A DNA stretch of 64,000 bases from Thuidium tamariscinum (GCA_947034885.2 OX344753.2:25560347-25624346); one strand, 5' to 3'; numbered from the stretch's first letter, positions 47,183 through 60,800 are shown. Translations and numbers: made by a program. Notes: generated from the letters alone by a model not told the origin.

Positions 47183-48015
47183 CTCAACTTGCTTTTTCAG
47201 TTTTCACTTCTCTCTCAGTCCACTCTGACCTTGCTCATAAAAGATCTACAAGCCGACGATCCTTCATTATCACAGTCACTGGTAATGGAGTTAGTGTTGC
47301 AGACAAATTGAATGACAAACAGTACGAGGCTTCTAGCTTGCTTCGGGCGCATGTTGATTGTTCCTCGTTCTGCGTGTTCTCACTCGAAAGTGTGTTATGC
47401 CGTCGTCTTGCACCTCGGATTCTCCGCTTGGAAACTCAGTTATCTTGGACTTGTTTTGTTTCTGGAACGGGAGTAGGTTTCAAATGTAGACAAGGACAAG
47501 GACAAGCCTTGTGCACAATTGAGTATGCTCCCTTAGTTTGCAATTGTAGATTTTATCCGAGTCATGGGAACATCCAGTCCAGTTTCTGATCAATGCAGTA
47601 TAATATCTTATGAAATTCCAAAGGCGATAGTTGTATACAAGGCAACCCCATTCCCATTCAAACATTCAAACTTTAGTCAAATCATGCTTACACCACTTGC
47701 CAATAAACCCAACGAAAAGTATGAAGACCGGTAATCAAGCCAAAAGGGTCAATGTAGAAATCATGATCAACTGTTCCTTAAATCAATATGTAAGTGTCTC
47801 TCGTAAGAGAACCATTTTGAGATTACCTACCTACCAAGAAAACTTTGATCCTCCTTTTAAGTTTTGCGTAGTTACAATCAATCCAAGTAACGCATTTTAT
47901 AGCGCCGTTGGAAAGAACATTGTGTCATTTACCAACCAAGAAAACATATGAAAAAACATTTTCAATCTTGTAATAATAGAAGCCATTCATGCTTACAACT
48001 GAAAATGTGGAAGCA

Positions 48016-50378
48016 CTAATTTTGGTGTCCCTGATTCCCTGCACTGGCATTCAGCGGCAACGTCCAAACCGCGGGCAAGAAGACGGAGCTCATCCACAAC
48101 ACCCCATCCCGCTCCTCCGCATAGCTCAGGAAACTGGTCTGCTTCCCCGACCGATCCTCCAAAGCTTCCATCGCCTCCCCTTGCGGATTCAGCTTGACGG
48201 CCATGCCACCGGGTCCTGACGCCGTGAAAGCGGAAATGGTGTGGTACGGCAACGGGAGGCAGTACAGAAGCCGCAGCAGGTACCAGTTTTTGGCAAGAAA
48301 ATATTGGAGTGGGGTGACGCGGCTGTGGAGCGCCACCCAGAAATCGCCTTCGCGGGTTCTCCTGATGTTGTCGGGGTACCCGGGCACTTGAGCGAAGTCC
48401 TCCAGGGTTCCTGTTTTCGGCCCTTTCAACCAATACTTCATAATCCTATTTTTTGTGCAAAAAACAGTTGAAAACCCACCCACCCACCCACCCACCCACC
48501 CACCCACCCACGACAGAGGAATGAATTAGAAGAAAGCTTTGCTTGATTGGGTTCCATTCAATTCCCAAGTGGTTGGTTCCATTAATTTGTTGAAACGTCT
48601 TACATTTTAGTGTCAATGTTTGGAAATTGTGCCAACGAGGAGTCATTTTATGTTATGCATCAGTAGTCGATCTGTAATCAAACTAATTTATCCTTCAGAG
48701 ACCTGATCACAATTCAAAAGCTGTGCAAACAAGAGTAAGTCTTTTTTCATGTTGCCATCACGCAGTATCAAAGTTTTTTCAAACGCTGTGTAAAAGTGGA
48801 TGAACAGTTCTGAGAGCATTGGGAGAATTTCACATGAATTCAATTACAGCATGTTGAAGCCAACTAGGGAATGATGGCGATTTCAATCGTTAAATCACAG
48901 AATGAAATGGAAGTACCTGGTCTTGGATGTCGATGATATGACCAGGAACGAGCTATCTTGAGACAAAGCAAGGCCATTGGGGTAGAACAGATCTCGTGCC
49001 ATGACCGTAGTCTTCTGAGTTTTGGGGTCGTATTTCATCACTCGGCCAGAGCGGTCTTGCTCGAAAGTCACTATGTTGCACTGGCTGTCAGTATTCAAAC
49101 ACCCCAACCCTAAATTAGTTAAAATCTCATCGTAAAGAACAGTCTTTAGCAACAATTGCCTGTTGGTTTATCGTTCTCCGCTATCGAAATTAGCCCAAAA
49201 AAATTCAAAAATCACTTTACTGATATGTTTTTCTATCTTCGTATGCGTATATTCTTTGTCATGAAATTGGTCACAAAGGGTGATTCTTTTCAATTATTCG
49301 AACATCACTTTGAATGAATAAGAGGCTATCTTGATGCAGCATCGCCGTTCAGGAAGCATTCTCTTCATCATCAAAACTCGTACGTACTTCGGTGCGCTTC
49401 GACCTGAGTTCCTGAGATCAGCTCGACGTTGTGCGCTGTAACAAGAGTCTGGATTCCTTTGAGGTCGATTCTCAGGAATGTTACATTCCAATATTTGCAA
49501 TTAAATAACCCAATTTTCTAAAATAAATTTAGGGTTTGTCTAAAGGCGGGATCTCTCACCTTCTCGGACGCCGGGCACTGCTGTCAGTGAAGTAGACCGT
49601 CCCATTCTCATCAAGGTCCAAGTCATTGACAAACTTGAACGGGACCCCTTCTGCTTCGGAGCTCACAGGCTTGGCAACTCCCCCTTCGGAACCCATCACG
49701 AGAAGCCCGAAGTACGCATCAGCAATGTAAAGGTTGTCCTCTTCGTCAAACCGAATCCCCAGGGGTCTTCCACAGACACGCTCATTGTCCTTTGACGGCG
49801 GATGCTTGTCACACACCGCCGTTCTGCACAAGATCAAGAACAAATTAAGGCTCGCACTAGCAAGCAATTTTCAGCAATTGTTCGATCGATCTAAAGCTGT
49901 TGATAACACTTAAACGTGAAATCTTCCAAAGTTGACATTCAACGTTTCTAAAGGTTGGAGCGACGTTTTTCGTAGGAACATATTTGCTGAAAAGCAGAAG
50001 AATTTATTGCACTTGCCTGACCGAAGAGGTGACCCCAAACGTGAGCCAACGCCCATGATCGCCATCCCAGCGAAGAATCCTTCCATCAGCCACACCCGTG
50101 TAGGGCCCTTTCCCCGAGGAATCGAAGGCCAAGCTCTCGGGCCCAGTTGCATTTTGCAACGGGAGAAGGGTGGCAGACAGCAGCTTGTTGTGAAGGTCGC
50201 AAGGCCAGTCGTTCGGTCCCAGGAAGGGCCGCACGTCGGACACGTTCCAGTTGGACCAGTCGAAGTCCAACCCTGCCAAGGGTCCGATCAAGGGTGGATC
50301 CCAGGCCAGCATGAGCACGCCCACTCCCACAATCACACACCCGAGCAAAGCCGGTGTCGATGGCATGGTTGCCATCAT
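48016..50378 (-). CDS. Strictosidine synthase-like / APMAP-like six-bladed propeller protein
   Basis: Four exons (50378-50017, 49823-49560, 49084-48917, 48445-48016), all introns in phase 2, give 407 aa. Intron 1 has a GC donor (CAG|GCAAGT); the others are GT-AG. Residues ~9-27 are a hydrophobic signal anchor (TPALLGCVIVGVGVLMLAW), so the protein is secretory or ER-anchored. Family motifs in order: GPESLAFD, GPYTGVADGRILRW, CGRPLGIRFD, LYIADAYFGLLV, GVPFKFVNDLDLDENGTVYF, YDPKTQKTT, YPNGLALS, RIMKYWLKGPKTG, PGYPDNIRRTREGDFWVALH. These define plant strictosidine-synthase-like proteins, relatives of animal APMAP. True strictosidine synthesis is not expected outside alkaloid plants, so the substrate is unknown. 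The start is set at the MMATMPS methionines; the frame is open further upstream. Intron 3 holds a (GGGT)n tract. Confidence 0.9.
48475..48511 (-). repeat. (CCCA)n / (TGGG)n microsatellite in an intron, G-rich on the transcribed-RNA sense strand
   Basis: About nine uninterrupted tetranucleotides. In the pre-mRNA of the minus-strand gene it reads (GGGT)n and ends 30 nt before the exon 4 acceptor. Confidence 0.9.
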
Positions 50379-53300
50379 TCTTGGCCACCAATTTCGAGAC
50401 CCCCAAAAAATTTGAAATCTGCGAGTGTCCTTCCAATTAAAACAAAAACTAAGCAAAAATTTCGAGATCTATGAATGTCTCTCCAATGAAATTTGTAATA
50501 GAAATTGCACCACTGACTGTTCGAGATGTCTGTTCTTCCAATCGATTAAAGACGAAAGGAAAAACAAGCAGCTACGATTCAAGAGTCCCTGGCCGGCGCT
50601 TTGCAGCACTGGCTCCCGATTTTCAAAGGAGCCACCCACTCATGATCAGACTTCCTCAAATTCACTGTAAACGAAGCTATTTGTTGATGCAAGGCACACA
50701 CTCCCCGACTTAATAAATAGATTGATTCTTAAGAAAACTACTTCGCTATTTAAGAGATGAGTGTCGCCATCCAATTGGAATTTCAACAGCAAACGAGTAG
50801 TTCGGCGTTTGAAGAGGCTGTACGGTCTCTCTATTGCGCTAAGTTACTTCACTTTTGGGGAACTCGTAGTAATGTTTTCAAACTTTGATTCTCAAATTCT
50901 CTGTGAATGGAGGTGTTGTCTAATGTGCAAGGCACCCACAAAACTAGTCAATAAAGCCGTTGTTAGTAGAGCTTGGTACTTCTGGCATTGAGGACCGGAA
51001 TTGGTGGCTTCTGGAACTTGAATACTATGTTGCTGTGGAGGTTAAGTAGCCAATGAGCTTCAGGAGGGAAATGGGCGTGACTAGAATGAGGAAGATTGGG
51101 AATTATGATCTGGCTGATATGATGAGCTCAGTGGGCTCTGTAGTCTGTACTGTGCAGCACACTGATGTGGTGCACACCTGGGAAGGTGAGCAACATTTGG
51201 CTTCATAGGATTCGCATGACACTCGAATCTCAGAATCAGGAACTTAACGGGATTTGATAATCTAGTTGTATCTTTGAACTAGTTAAAATGGCAGAACCCC
51301 AAGAATTGTGCCGGTCACAGAGTACATGTACAAAACTAGAAATTCGGACTGGGACGGTATCTAAGGTTGTAACGTCAATTTCGTCATAATCCTGTAATGG
51401 CAGATATCTTGTATAATCATTTTTCATTTATTTTTGAATTATTTTGTAAAATAGTTTGGACAGGTTGGATTAAAATCCGGCTAAACTTCACGACATTGGT
51501 GCTTTTCAATCGGATGTCTTCTGACTGACGACACTGCCTGTGGTCCTGAATTTCCCAAGTTTGGTTCTCTCAATCGCACCAATACAATGAAATTGATGTT
51601 TTGTAATCTGGCAATGTACTGAAGCTTTTGAAGTTTGACCATTGTTAATAACGACGACGATCTGTACTTTAGATTCGGACATTGGTCTTGGTCATTTCGC
51701 ATTTATGCCTTGTTAGGTGGGATTGAGACTCGCAAGTTTAAACCAGTCTTCCGTTTCAAGATTGGGTGTAGCAGCATACATTCAAATGACTTGATGAGCC
51801 ACGAATTTCATGCGTGCCAATGGTTTTTGACTCTGGGACGTCGACAAAAACGTCGACCAGTGAGACCAATGTCTCGAGGAATCCTTACGACGGTGGAATC
51901 CTTAAACCCGAGACAATCAGTAACAACATACCGATAAGCGCAGGTCAATAAACAAAAAACCCTGGGTTACTTAGTAAAACTTTACTAAAATCAGATTTCA
52001 AAAGCGTGTTGTAGGTGGAAGTGATTGAAGTAGTCTGTGGCTGAGTATTTCATCGGTCTGTCAACAATGTTGAATTTCTTTTCCAAAATTTTGACAAGGA
52101 ATTAACACACAGAGCATCTGGAAAGCTTTGCAAAAACGTGAAATCGTTGATAGAACCAAGTACGTTTTGCTTCACAGCAGGAAGTTAAGCAGATTCATAT
52201 GATGAGCAGCTGGAGACTGAAGCTGAACATAAAATTCCACAAACAAACTATCCACTAGATTCAAATTTATCCAGACATTTAACTTCACATTTGAACTCCT
52301 AGTACAACCACACTTCGGTGGTTCAGACTTATTATTTATTTAGCTTTTGGTGACTGTAAGCATGACTTGCCCAAGTAGCCATCACAAAGTCTGACTTTTT
52401 GATGTGATGTAGGGGATTTTCTCCTAGGGTACCTTCTAATGGTCTACAACTTCCCATTTTGAAACTGCCTAAGAAATTTCTACATAATGAACGATAAGAA
52501 AATTTTTGAACTGGTAAATGATAACCAGTTTCGCTCTTGTACCCCATCAAAGCGATCTTCCACAGCTCAAAGTATATCCCTGATCTCCCGAAATCCACTC
52601 TCCTACGTAGGTTTCAAAATCAGCTTCAACTGACGCAATGAGTATCGGTCTCTACGTTCCGGCCTGTCAAGCTTTCAAGGCGGAGGTTCATTACTTCTCG
52701 CGACATCATGTGTGCATTCTCCGAAAGCCCTCTGATCTTCGATTCTGCATCACCCTCGACCAAGCTCAGAGCGAGTGAAGCATATGAACATGGGAGTACA
52801 AAGCCAAACTGTATACAATCCTCCACGAAAGTGACTCGAAACGAAATTCCCATCCAAGCTGATTACTAGTCGGCACTTCAAGGATCGTATACAGTTTTGC
52901 AATGAACTCCAACATCCACACGAGTCAAATCAACAACAGTTGCAGAACTCGACGACGACGAAGAAGAAGCACTCTAATCCGAAAACCACCGTGAATGAAG
53001 CGAAGAGTTTGCAAGAAATTGTTCTCCTAAACTGCAACACATTGATCGGCACTTGAATGAAGAGTCGATCGGTTGCAAATCCTTCTACGAATCAATTGAA
53101 CTACATCGCATGTGATCGAGTGAAGAGTTTGTGGAGGAGAATTCTACGAACTACATCACATGTGAATGAAGAATTTGTCGACTAAACTCTTACTTCACAT
53201 GGACTTATAGAGAGCTAATGCAAGTGCCCTTGGTACTAAACGAACTAGAACTAAGCTGAGTGAGACTGCGGAGTGGATTGGGAGGTACAAGAAGGGATTT

Positions 53301-53673
53301 TATTTATAGTGGAGATCTGGAGATCAGTCTGGTGGCGGAATCAGAGGATAGTGGCCCCAGATTGCAGAGACCAGACCTTGACTGCATGGCCCAGTTTTGA
53401 CTGAGTCCGGGTTTAGGGAGATCCTGGCGCGCTCTACTCACATTTAAAGCTCTATTTTTTCTTTTATAGGTTTTCTCTATATTTTTTTGTGTCTTTTTTT
53501 CTGCTTTTTTCTGTGTTTTTTCCGTGTTTTTTCTGTATTTTTTTGGCATCAAATGACTAGGGCTCCTCCTTGCAGAGCATTTACAGGCGATGGGGGGACT
53601 CCCATACTGTAGTCCCATTGCTGCTCGGCGGACATCCCGGCGCATTTTCTTAAGTTGGAGTCAAACTGACTGT
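50379..53673. other. Intergenic region, no gene recognised
   Basis: GC content is higher than in other intergenic blocks, and the first few hundred bases should hold the propeller gene's promoter. Short ORFs (up to ~100 codons) match nothing. 53099-53190 shows a ~48-bp tandem pair (GAACTACATC(G/A)CATGTGA), and 53455-53550 is a T-rich CTGTGTTTTTTC-type run. It could contain a non-coding transcript. Confidence 0.4.
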
Positions 53674-53688
53674 GTACATACTGATTTG

Positions 53689-53767
53689 TTTTTTGTTTTC
53701 TTTTGGAACATAAGGGAGACCCACTGCATTAACAAAAAAAGGCGAAGCCCAAGGGCTGGTCAGAAGA
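53689..53767 (-). mobile_element. Short retroposon 'd' (79 bp) with 15-bp target-site duplication
   Basis: GTACATACTGATTTG (53674-53688) recurs as GTACATCCTGATTTG (53768-53782), one mismatch. The insertion, on the minus strand, contains GCCCTTGGGCTTCGCC, then AATGCAGTGGGTCTCCCTTA, TGTTCC and an A-rich tail. It is the most diverged member of the group. Confidence 0.8.
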
Positions 53768-53782
53768 GTACATCCTGATTTG

Positions 53783-54379
53783 ACAAATTCTTTCGATCTC
53801 AGTAAATATGGAGCTTGCCGTTGATGGCACTGAAAGAAAAATGCTCCTGATTTAGAACTTGGTTTGTTGGTTTTTTATGGTTGTAGAAACTCACACTGGA
53901 ATCAGAAGGTTCCATTACAGGTATCTGGAAGTGAATCTTTTGGTATGTTCCAGATGCTTTGATTTGTTCGCAAGTAGAATAGGAAGGCAGAAAAATGTCT
54001 TTGAATAAACCCGAAGTCTGCAGCAAAGTCAAGAATAGGCAGAAATTCTGGAGAGTGACACGTGTCGGCGAAATCTGTGGAACGTGCCGTGAAAACTTCA
54101 GAATTTTCTTGCCAAAAATCCAGAATTGCCCTGCATTGAGGGCCAGATTTGATACGAAATGGAGTGATTTTGGTGAAGAAAGTGCCTTCTCAGGTAGGAG
54201 GTCCATAAACCGACCATCTAAGGTCTGGAACTGAATTTTTGGGGGGTAAAACATCTTGAAATATTTTTCAGCAAATTTTCCTTGAAAGACAAGTAGAATA
54301 AGCATTTAACCCAAGTCGTTTCATATTTTTTGGAGCTTTTTGGAAATAGTTATGAATTTCTGAAGTCTATGTGGCATAG
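53783..54379. other. Gene-free stretch with a 168-codon minus-strand ORF of unknown status
   Basis: The ORF 54305-53799 has no recognisable motif, no splice partners and no similarity I can name. It could be an eroded transposon fragment or chance. I do not call it a gene. Confidence 0.3.
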
Positions 54380-54492
54380 GGCTCCAAAACCGCCCCCAAC
54401 CTAAAATGTACACATTTTGTACATTCCTGTAAATATTTAAAAACATCATGTACAAATAAGGTACATTTTGGAAGGTGGACGGTTTTGGAGCC
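54380..54492. mobile_element. 113-bp MITE with long terminal inverted repeats
   Basis: The left end GGCTCCAAAACCGCCCCC pairs with the reversed right end GGCTCCAAAACCGTCCACC. The stem continues through AAAATGTAC, so nearly the whole element folds on itself. No clear target-site duplication. Confidence 0.8.
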
Positions 54493-57400
54493 AGGGCGGT
54501 TTTCAAGCCTCCTACCTTAGCATTTTGTGATTGGTTTAGGATAAATCCATATACGGATTAATAAAATCTAAATATAGATTATAGGGTGCCTTCCTTCATT
54601 TTCACCTTGAAGTTGTGCATGTTTAGATATAATTTGAAGTTGTTGTTTTTAACCCTTAAAAGTCCAAGGGGTTAGGACAAAATACAAATGTGTTGAAAAT
54701 ATAAGCTCTATAACTTTTTTGAAATTTGTATCAAAAAAGATAATGTAGAGCACAAAAAGTAGAAAGTATTTGTATAGTCAAAATTATAAAATTATTTTTA
54801 GATTCTCTTCAAATGAATTTTGAAGATATAACTTCAAAAATTCATCAAAAATATAATTTCTATCCTTAGGAATTGAATTTTTTTTAATTAGTTAAAATTT
54901 TAGATTCTATTGATTTGTAAAAATGTAAAATATTTAGTAATGACAACATCAATATTTTTCCCAAATAGTAAATTTTTCAACACTAGGCAATTCTAAACAC
55001 TTTGTACCATTTCTCTTATAATTGTTGTTTGACCATACCGATCTTAGTTTTGAATATAAATATTTAAAGAGAACCCAATCTTTTCAAAATTTGAAAAAAA
55101 AATAATTCTTAAAAAAGTTTTTTTTCTAGCCCAAAATTTTGCCTAAAGTTAGGCAGTGACCTAATTCTTAAATTCTTGTGTTAAATATTGAGGAATAGCT
55201 TTTATTTATCATTTGGCTTTGTTAGAATTAATCTTAAAGTATCTCCAAGTGATTGTGTGCCCATTAATGGGTGCTCCTACCCATCAATTTCAATGTGCCC
55301 AATGTTTAACATTATAATTCCCTTGAAAGTATCACCAAAAGTACCTTGAAACCGTAATTGTGGTTGGTGGGCTTTGATTTTTTAAAATTTTGGTGTGAGA
55401 ATCAAGGCAAATGTACTGGGAGTGCCCATTTAGGTGCTCTAATGAGTCCTACTTTGAAAATTCACAAAAATTAGATATCTTATCCGCAAATTCTCATTTT
55501 TCCTTGAAAATTCATGATTCTCAATTGTTGATATTGCAAAAATATAATTTTTAGGAAAAGGTGCCTCCAATTATATTGAAATTACTTAAATTGGTAGCAA
55601 TGGATACTATTTCTTTTATAATAGAAACAAGATGAAATTCTTTGAATGCTTTGAAACTGAGGGTTTGTTAGAGTTTGGTGTTGAGTTTCAACTTGCACAG
55701 TGACAAGAGTTCAATGTGAACTCTTTTGTTGATGCATTGAAGCATGCAACAATGACATGAAGATTTGCTTGAAAGGTAAGTCATAGAAGTCACCAAAACC
55801 AATTTATTAGATAAAATTTAGTTAGTAGTCTTGAGGCTACAGATACAACAAAAATAGTCAGTACCGAGAGTTTACATTAAAATTATTTAGAAGAATACTA
55901 GGATATTAAGACAAACAATTTAGATTTACTTTCATAATTATTCCTATATAAAGTGCAAAATACTTGTGTAGTGATTACAAAGTTAAGTGTATATATCTAG
56001 ATGGTTAAATATTTCCCATGGACAAGAAGTGTGATAACAACAAAGTAATTTTTAGACAATATACAAAGTAACAATAGACTAGTGAAGCAATTTACATCCA
56101 CTAATATGGACGAAACATGCAAAATGAAGATGAAAATGCATATATTCATCTCTAAGTGCATAAATTCATTCATAATAGAGTTATATCTTTCCTATTTATT
56201 TAATAACTAAATGATTTCACCCATTGAAAATAGGAGAATCTATTGGGTAACATTTCATCAAAAAAATTGTATTGATTTTGAACAATAGATTGCCTAAAAG
56301 CATACATTGTCACAATTTTCCAAATACAAGCAAAATTGAATCTCAAGCAAGCAACTCCAACCTTGGTACTATAACTTTGGCCTTGGCATATCAAAGAAGT
56401 GGTCATGAGTTTAAACTTGGACATTGGTGGAGTACTCAACACCATAGTCCATCCAACTAGGACTTTCTTATTGGCTTTTTGGTCCCAAACTGTACCAATA
56501 AAAAATAATTTGGCTAAAAAATGGCCCCAAACCATGAGTTTTTTGGCCAAAAAACTTTGTATTAATAAAAAATCTTGGATTAAATTACTAGATTGTGGAT
56601 GAAAATAGAAGTATGTTCCAATGTGATATGCACTAATGTAATACTTTATATCCAATATGTGGTTGAATGTTGAAATAAGAAGCATCACTATAACATTTTA
56701 TATCACCACTTTGACACTTCATAAAAAATGAAAAAGGCCCTGCATCCAACCATATTTGGGCTGAAATACTACCTTGTCATCATATGGGACTTGAGAATTT
56801 CTAAAAGGTAGGAACATGAGAGATCTCTCATGTTGCATACCTCTAAGGCCTCCCTGACCAGAACATTCTTGATTATCAGCTAGCATTCATGAAATCAAGA
56901 TTGCTCAAATTGTACAAGCTATTCAACATAAATCACAAATCAAGGAGGGAATTAATTCATGTTTTCTTACTTCATAAATTAGTGTTGGGAGAATTGGGGC
57001 TTTGCAGTACTGTTGGGGATATTCATGTTTTCTCACATTAGGGCATGCCTTTGGAAACACACTCAATATATTCAGAGTGTGATCCTGCCCACATGACGGA
57101 ATGTACAGTACATAGCTGAAAGTGCCTGAGAAGGTGACACATAATTTTCGTTAAGATTGCATCATGCAATTGTCCATGGCTGCTGACTTGAATGTCCCCA
57201 GCCGTTATTGAAATCAAGTTTGCTTCAATTTTTAAAAGCTATTTAACATGAATCACAGCGTTCTTGAACCGATACAACAATCCATCCTCTTGAGGAATCT
57301 TGATTGTACATGAAGGTCCCTTATTCTGCTCCTACATATATACAGTAGTAGTTTGTGCATATTAGACTCCTCTAAATTCTCCCCCATGTTTTCTGCTATA

Positions 57401-57815
57401 GTCATTTGACATCATTCACCAACTTCTAGTGAAACATCTATTATTTCCAACATTCAATTAACTTCATAGACTACAGTAAAACCCACCCCTTTTCATTCCC
57501 TGAAATAGCGACAAAGCGTTGGATGAGTGAAAGAAGTCACAAATGACCGCAGGTCCCATTTGGATACTGACAGTAGATTATTTTCAGTGAGAAGTGACGC
57601 AGCTCCGAATCTCCGAAATGAAAGGGTGACGGGGTTTGCTCTAATGATACAAATTTACACATGATTTCTTCTAAAACGATGATCTACCAGTGGTTCAATC
57701 AATCAAGAGTGTTTTCGATCCACCGTACCTTCAATTCTCTTTGATTTCAATTGATCTCAGATTGTTGAATTGAGTTAATTCAAGGTTGGCCGGACTTAGT
57801 TTGATGGAGAGGAGA
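54493..57815. other. AT-rich intergenic block with diverged repeats
   Basis: 54645-54905 is the reverse complement of a segment at 19140-19410 (CCAAGGGGTTAG/CTTTTAGGGGTT, AGATTCTCTTCAAATGAA-like). 55440-55600 matches part of 18895-19060. No gene is visible. The last few hundred bases before 57816 should include the glycosyltransferase 3' UTR. Confidence 0.5.
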
Positions 57816-60800
57816 TCATGCTCGATCGATATGTTCAGTAGCGGATGCAGCTGCTTTGGCACGCAACATCCACACATAGTTTTCGAAGTTCCTCCTTGAC
57901 GACCCTCCCGGTGCCATGGCACTCTGTGCATTCTGTTTCATTTTTTGCGTGTTCCGTCGAATGATTTGGCCTTCTTCCTCTTGCATTAGTCGACGAACTT
58001 GCCTCTCGATTTCGGCCTTCTTTACTCGCCGTGTAATCTTCCCACGTCTTCCGACGTCCCGCTCTGGATCGATGGGTTCTCTCTTCAATTCGATTGCCAA
58101 TCTTGCAGTGTCTACCAAGAACCTGCAATTGAGACATTATTCAACCAAGTTATATTAGCAACTCAGTCACAATACTCCAGATTTTTTTGAACTTATGTAA
58201 GGTGGATACCGCCCAACCAGACCAAAATTGTGTCTAGTTACTGATTACTAGAGTGGTCAAATTTTCATTGTACATTAAGAAAAGAAAATCCTAGAATGTA
58301 GACTTCTTAGAAGTGAACTGAATGCTCCAATTCAATACACCCAACTTACCGATTGTTGAGATTTTGGTCTGTCCAAAAGGGCCATGTAAGCATAGGAATC
58401 CCCATGCACACACTCTCCAAGACAGAATTCCATCCGCAATGGGTCAAGAACCCTCCTGTCGCAACATGTGCCAAAATTCGTCGTTGTGGCGCCCACCCAG
58501 AGTAGCACATCCCTCTTCCCTTTACCCGTTCCTCAAATCCTAGTTCAAAGCATGAATCAATTGTCAGAATGTTGTTGAAGATCAATGATTGTTGAAGAGC
58601 AGTAATTATTACAGTGGGGACATTAAAGGAAACAATCATCTAAATTTTAAATGTGGATAAAAAATATTCCAAAACTTACCATGGCTTACTTTTGATGGGT
58701 TTCTATTGTTAGAGTAGATTTCTTTTTTCTTTTTTACTTTGAAGATCATTCTAATACACTATGACTATTATTGGTATCAATATTTTTTGACCCTTTTGCA
58801 TAAAATGTGCAAATGACACATTCTTTGGTGCATAGGAACGTCCTTCACTTGCCAACTAGAAAACACCAAAATTTGAACATGAAAAATTTGAACAGTCTAA
58901 TAATAGTAAGTAGCAAAAAATCTATGCCTGAAAATGCACACCACTGCCGACTGTTCACATCAATCGTCTCAAGATCATTCAAACGGTAGATTTCATTGGA
59001 AGATTAAAGCACAGTTTTCAATTCATCGCTCAATTCAAAACCTCAAATCTATACCAACTCTCCTTGTTTACAAAACTCCGGGCCACTGAATTTTGATGCT
59101 CTGAAACAAATGCCATTATTTAGCAAAGATGACCATCATTCAATAAACAAGAGGATTCGTTTACCTGGTGGCAGATATTCGGTCACAGATGTGGATTCTC
59201 CAGAAAATTCACTAATGCACTGGGAATCGGGAGGCTGCAAGATCCACAAGAACGGTTGGCTGCTGGCTTCCAGTCCCAATGCCAGCTCCAAGATCTGCAG
59301 AGCCTGGTGCGCCGTATGACTTCCAAAACAGACGTACAGCACTGAAGAAGGTTTTTGTGTGTTGAGCCAAAGGATACAGGGGTCGATTTCCTCAACGATA
59401 GGATCATGGTGAAACTCTGGCCCTAATGGACCAATGTCAAGCAGACATCTGACCTGCAGGCACAAGTGTCAGGAAAATCTCATGTTTTAAACCTTTTATA
59501 AAAACGAAGTATTCGTGATTCAAAATGACCGTTTTGGTTGATCACATTGTGGGAAGTATAACTTCAATGGAGAAACTATTGTATCATTAGTTTCAGTGAA
59601 GAACATTTCATGATATGTTGATCTCCAAAGCATAATTAATTGAACTTATTGAAACTCCCATTTGTACTCTTCAAAACATCAAAAATCCCACGAGGCCAGA
59701 AATTATGGAATTCTTTTTCCAGAAATGGTTTAAGAAAACTTCACCTTGAATCATTTGAAATAGCATTTAAGCATCATTCATTACCATTATGAATTTTTCA
59801 GAAAATGGTTGGATCTTGTTAGAAGTTCGAAGGGGATTCGGGATCTTTGAAACTCGAATAAAAGGATCCCCAAATGCAGGAAAGATTCTCAACAACATAC
59901 GGAGGAACCTGCCAAGTTAATATGAGACGGAGATGATCGATGTAATTTATGCCGACACAGACTAACCTGCACACCAGGAGTCCCGATCACTTCCTTTCGC
60001 ACTCCGTCTATGGCTTGCTTTTCCAAATCGTAGAAGCTGTTCACCAACACCAGGTCTGCCTTTGCATTTCTCTTGTCATGGTAACTGTACCAATCGTACG
60101 TTTCGGCAAATAGGTACATGGAAGGAAGGTCCTTGGGCTGGAGGGGTGGCAGACCAGGAATGTCTGTTATTGGAATTTCTTGCGTTTCTGGGGTCACTGG
60201 AACTCGACCTTCTCGAGCAAATCGTTCTGACTGCCAACACAAGCAAAAGAAAGCCGAATTTAATTCATCAGGCTAAGTAGGGATAATTTCCATGAAGAGG
60301 AAACCGGAAATGTTAATAATCTAATTTGTATATGATGGAAACGGTGGGGAGGGGATTGATATTAGTCCGCCCATTGCTAATTGCATACGGCACCTGGGAA
60401 GCCATTACCCCACGTAGGCGGAACGATATGCACATTTAATGCCTCCCCGGGTAATTGGAATCCCAATGTACATTAATCACTGCCATACAAAAAAGAATGT
60501 AAAAAGGAGGAATTAATAAAGTGAAATTTATGATTTCAGATGTAATAGATAATTGTACATAACATTCATTAGCATGTTATGACACTGCCTTCTCTCTACA
60601 GTGAAGGGTGTGGCATATTCCACTACCAACAGCCTCTCCATCCTCCACCTATTCAGTAGTTATCATGAAGCATTGTTGGATGTGAAATATTCCGCACCCT
60701 CCACTGTAGAGCACAGGCAGTGGCAGCCGATGTTATGTACATTACAATATCACCCACATTGACTTTGCTACCACCTAACCAGGAATAAGACAGTGACTGT

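Larger units (their letters stand above)
46430..47290. repeat. Degenerate ~240-bp tandem array interrupted by two retroposons
   Basis: ACTTTGCAGGTGA recurs at about 46451, 46689 and 47057. The first spacing is 238 bp. The second (368 bp) returns to about 231 bp once the 137-bp net insertion (retroposon plus one target-site copy) at 46816 is removed. Units 2 and 3 also share CTTGTCACGAA, AGAAGGTTCTCAA-like and GCTTT. Long ORFs here (for example 46981-47589) are by-products. Confidence 0.65.

Noticed and set aside
46981..47589. 202-codon + strand ORF
   Set aside because: It runs through a degenerate tandem array and a retroposon insertion; composition is Ser/Phe/Leu-rich without domain motifs.
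49380..49450. Possible extra exon of the strictosidine-synthase-like gene
   Set aside because: The exon 2 to exon 3 junction already gives a continuous family match in phase; the candidate has no matching splice phase or motif.
53799..54305. 168-codon minus-strand ORF
   Set aside because: No recognisable motif, no introns fitting a gene model and no neighbours supporting it; kept only as a note in the gene-free stretch.
56200..56688. 162-codon minus-strand ORF
   Set aside because: AT-rich, Phe/Ile/Tyr-biased translation with internal short inverted repeats (TTTTTTGGCCAAAAAA type); typical of repeat DNA.
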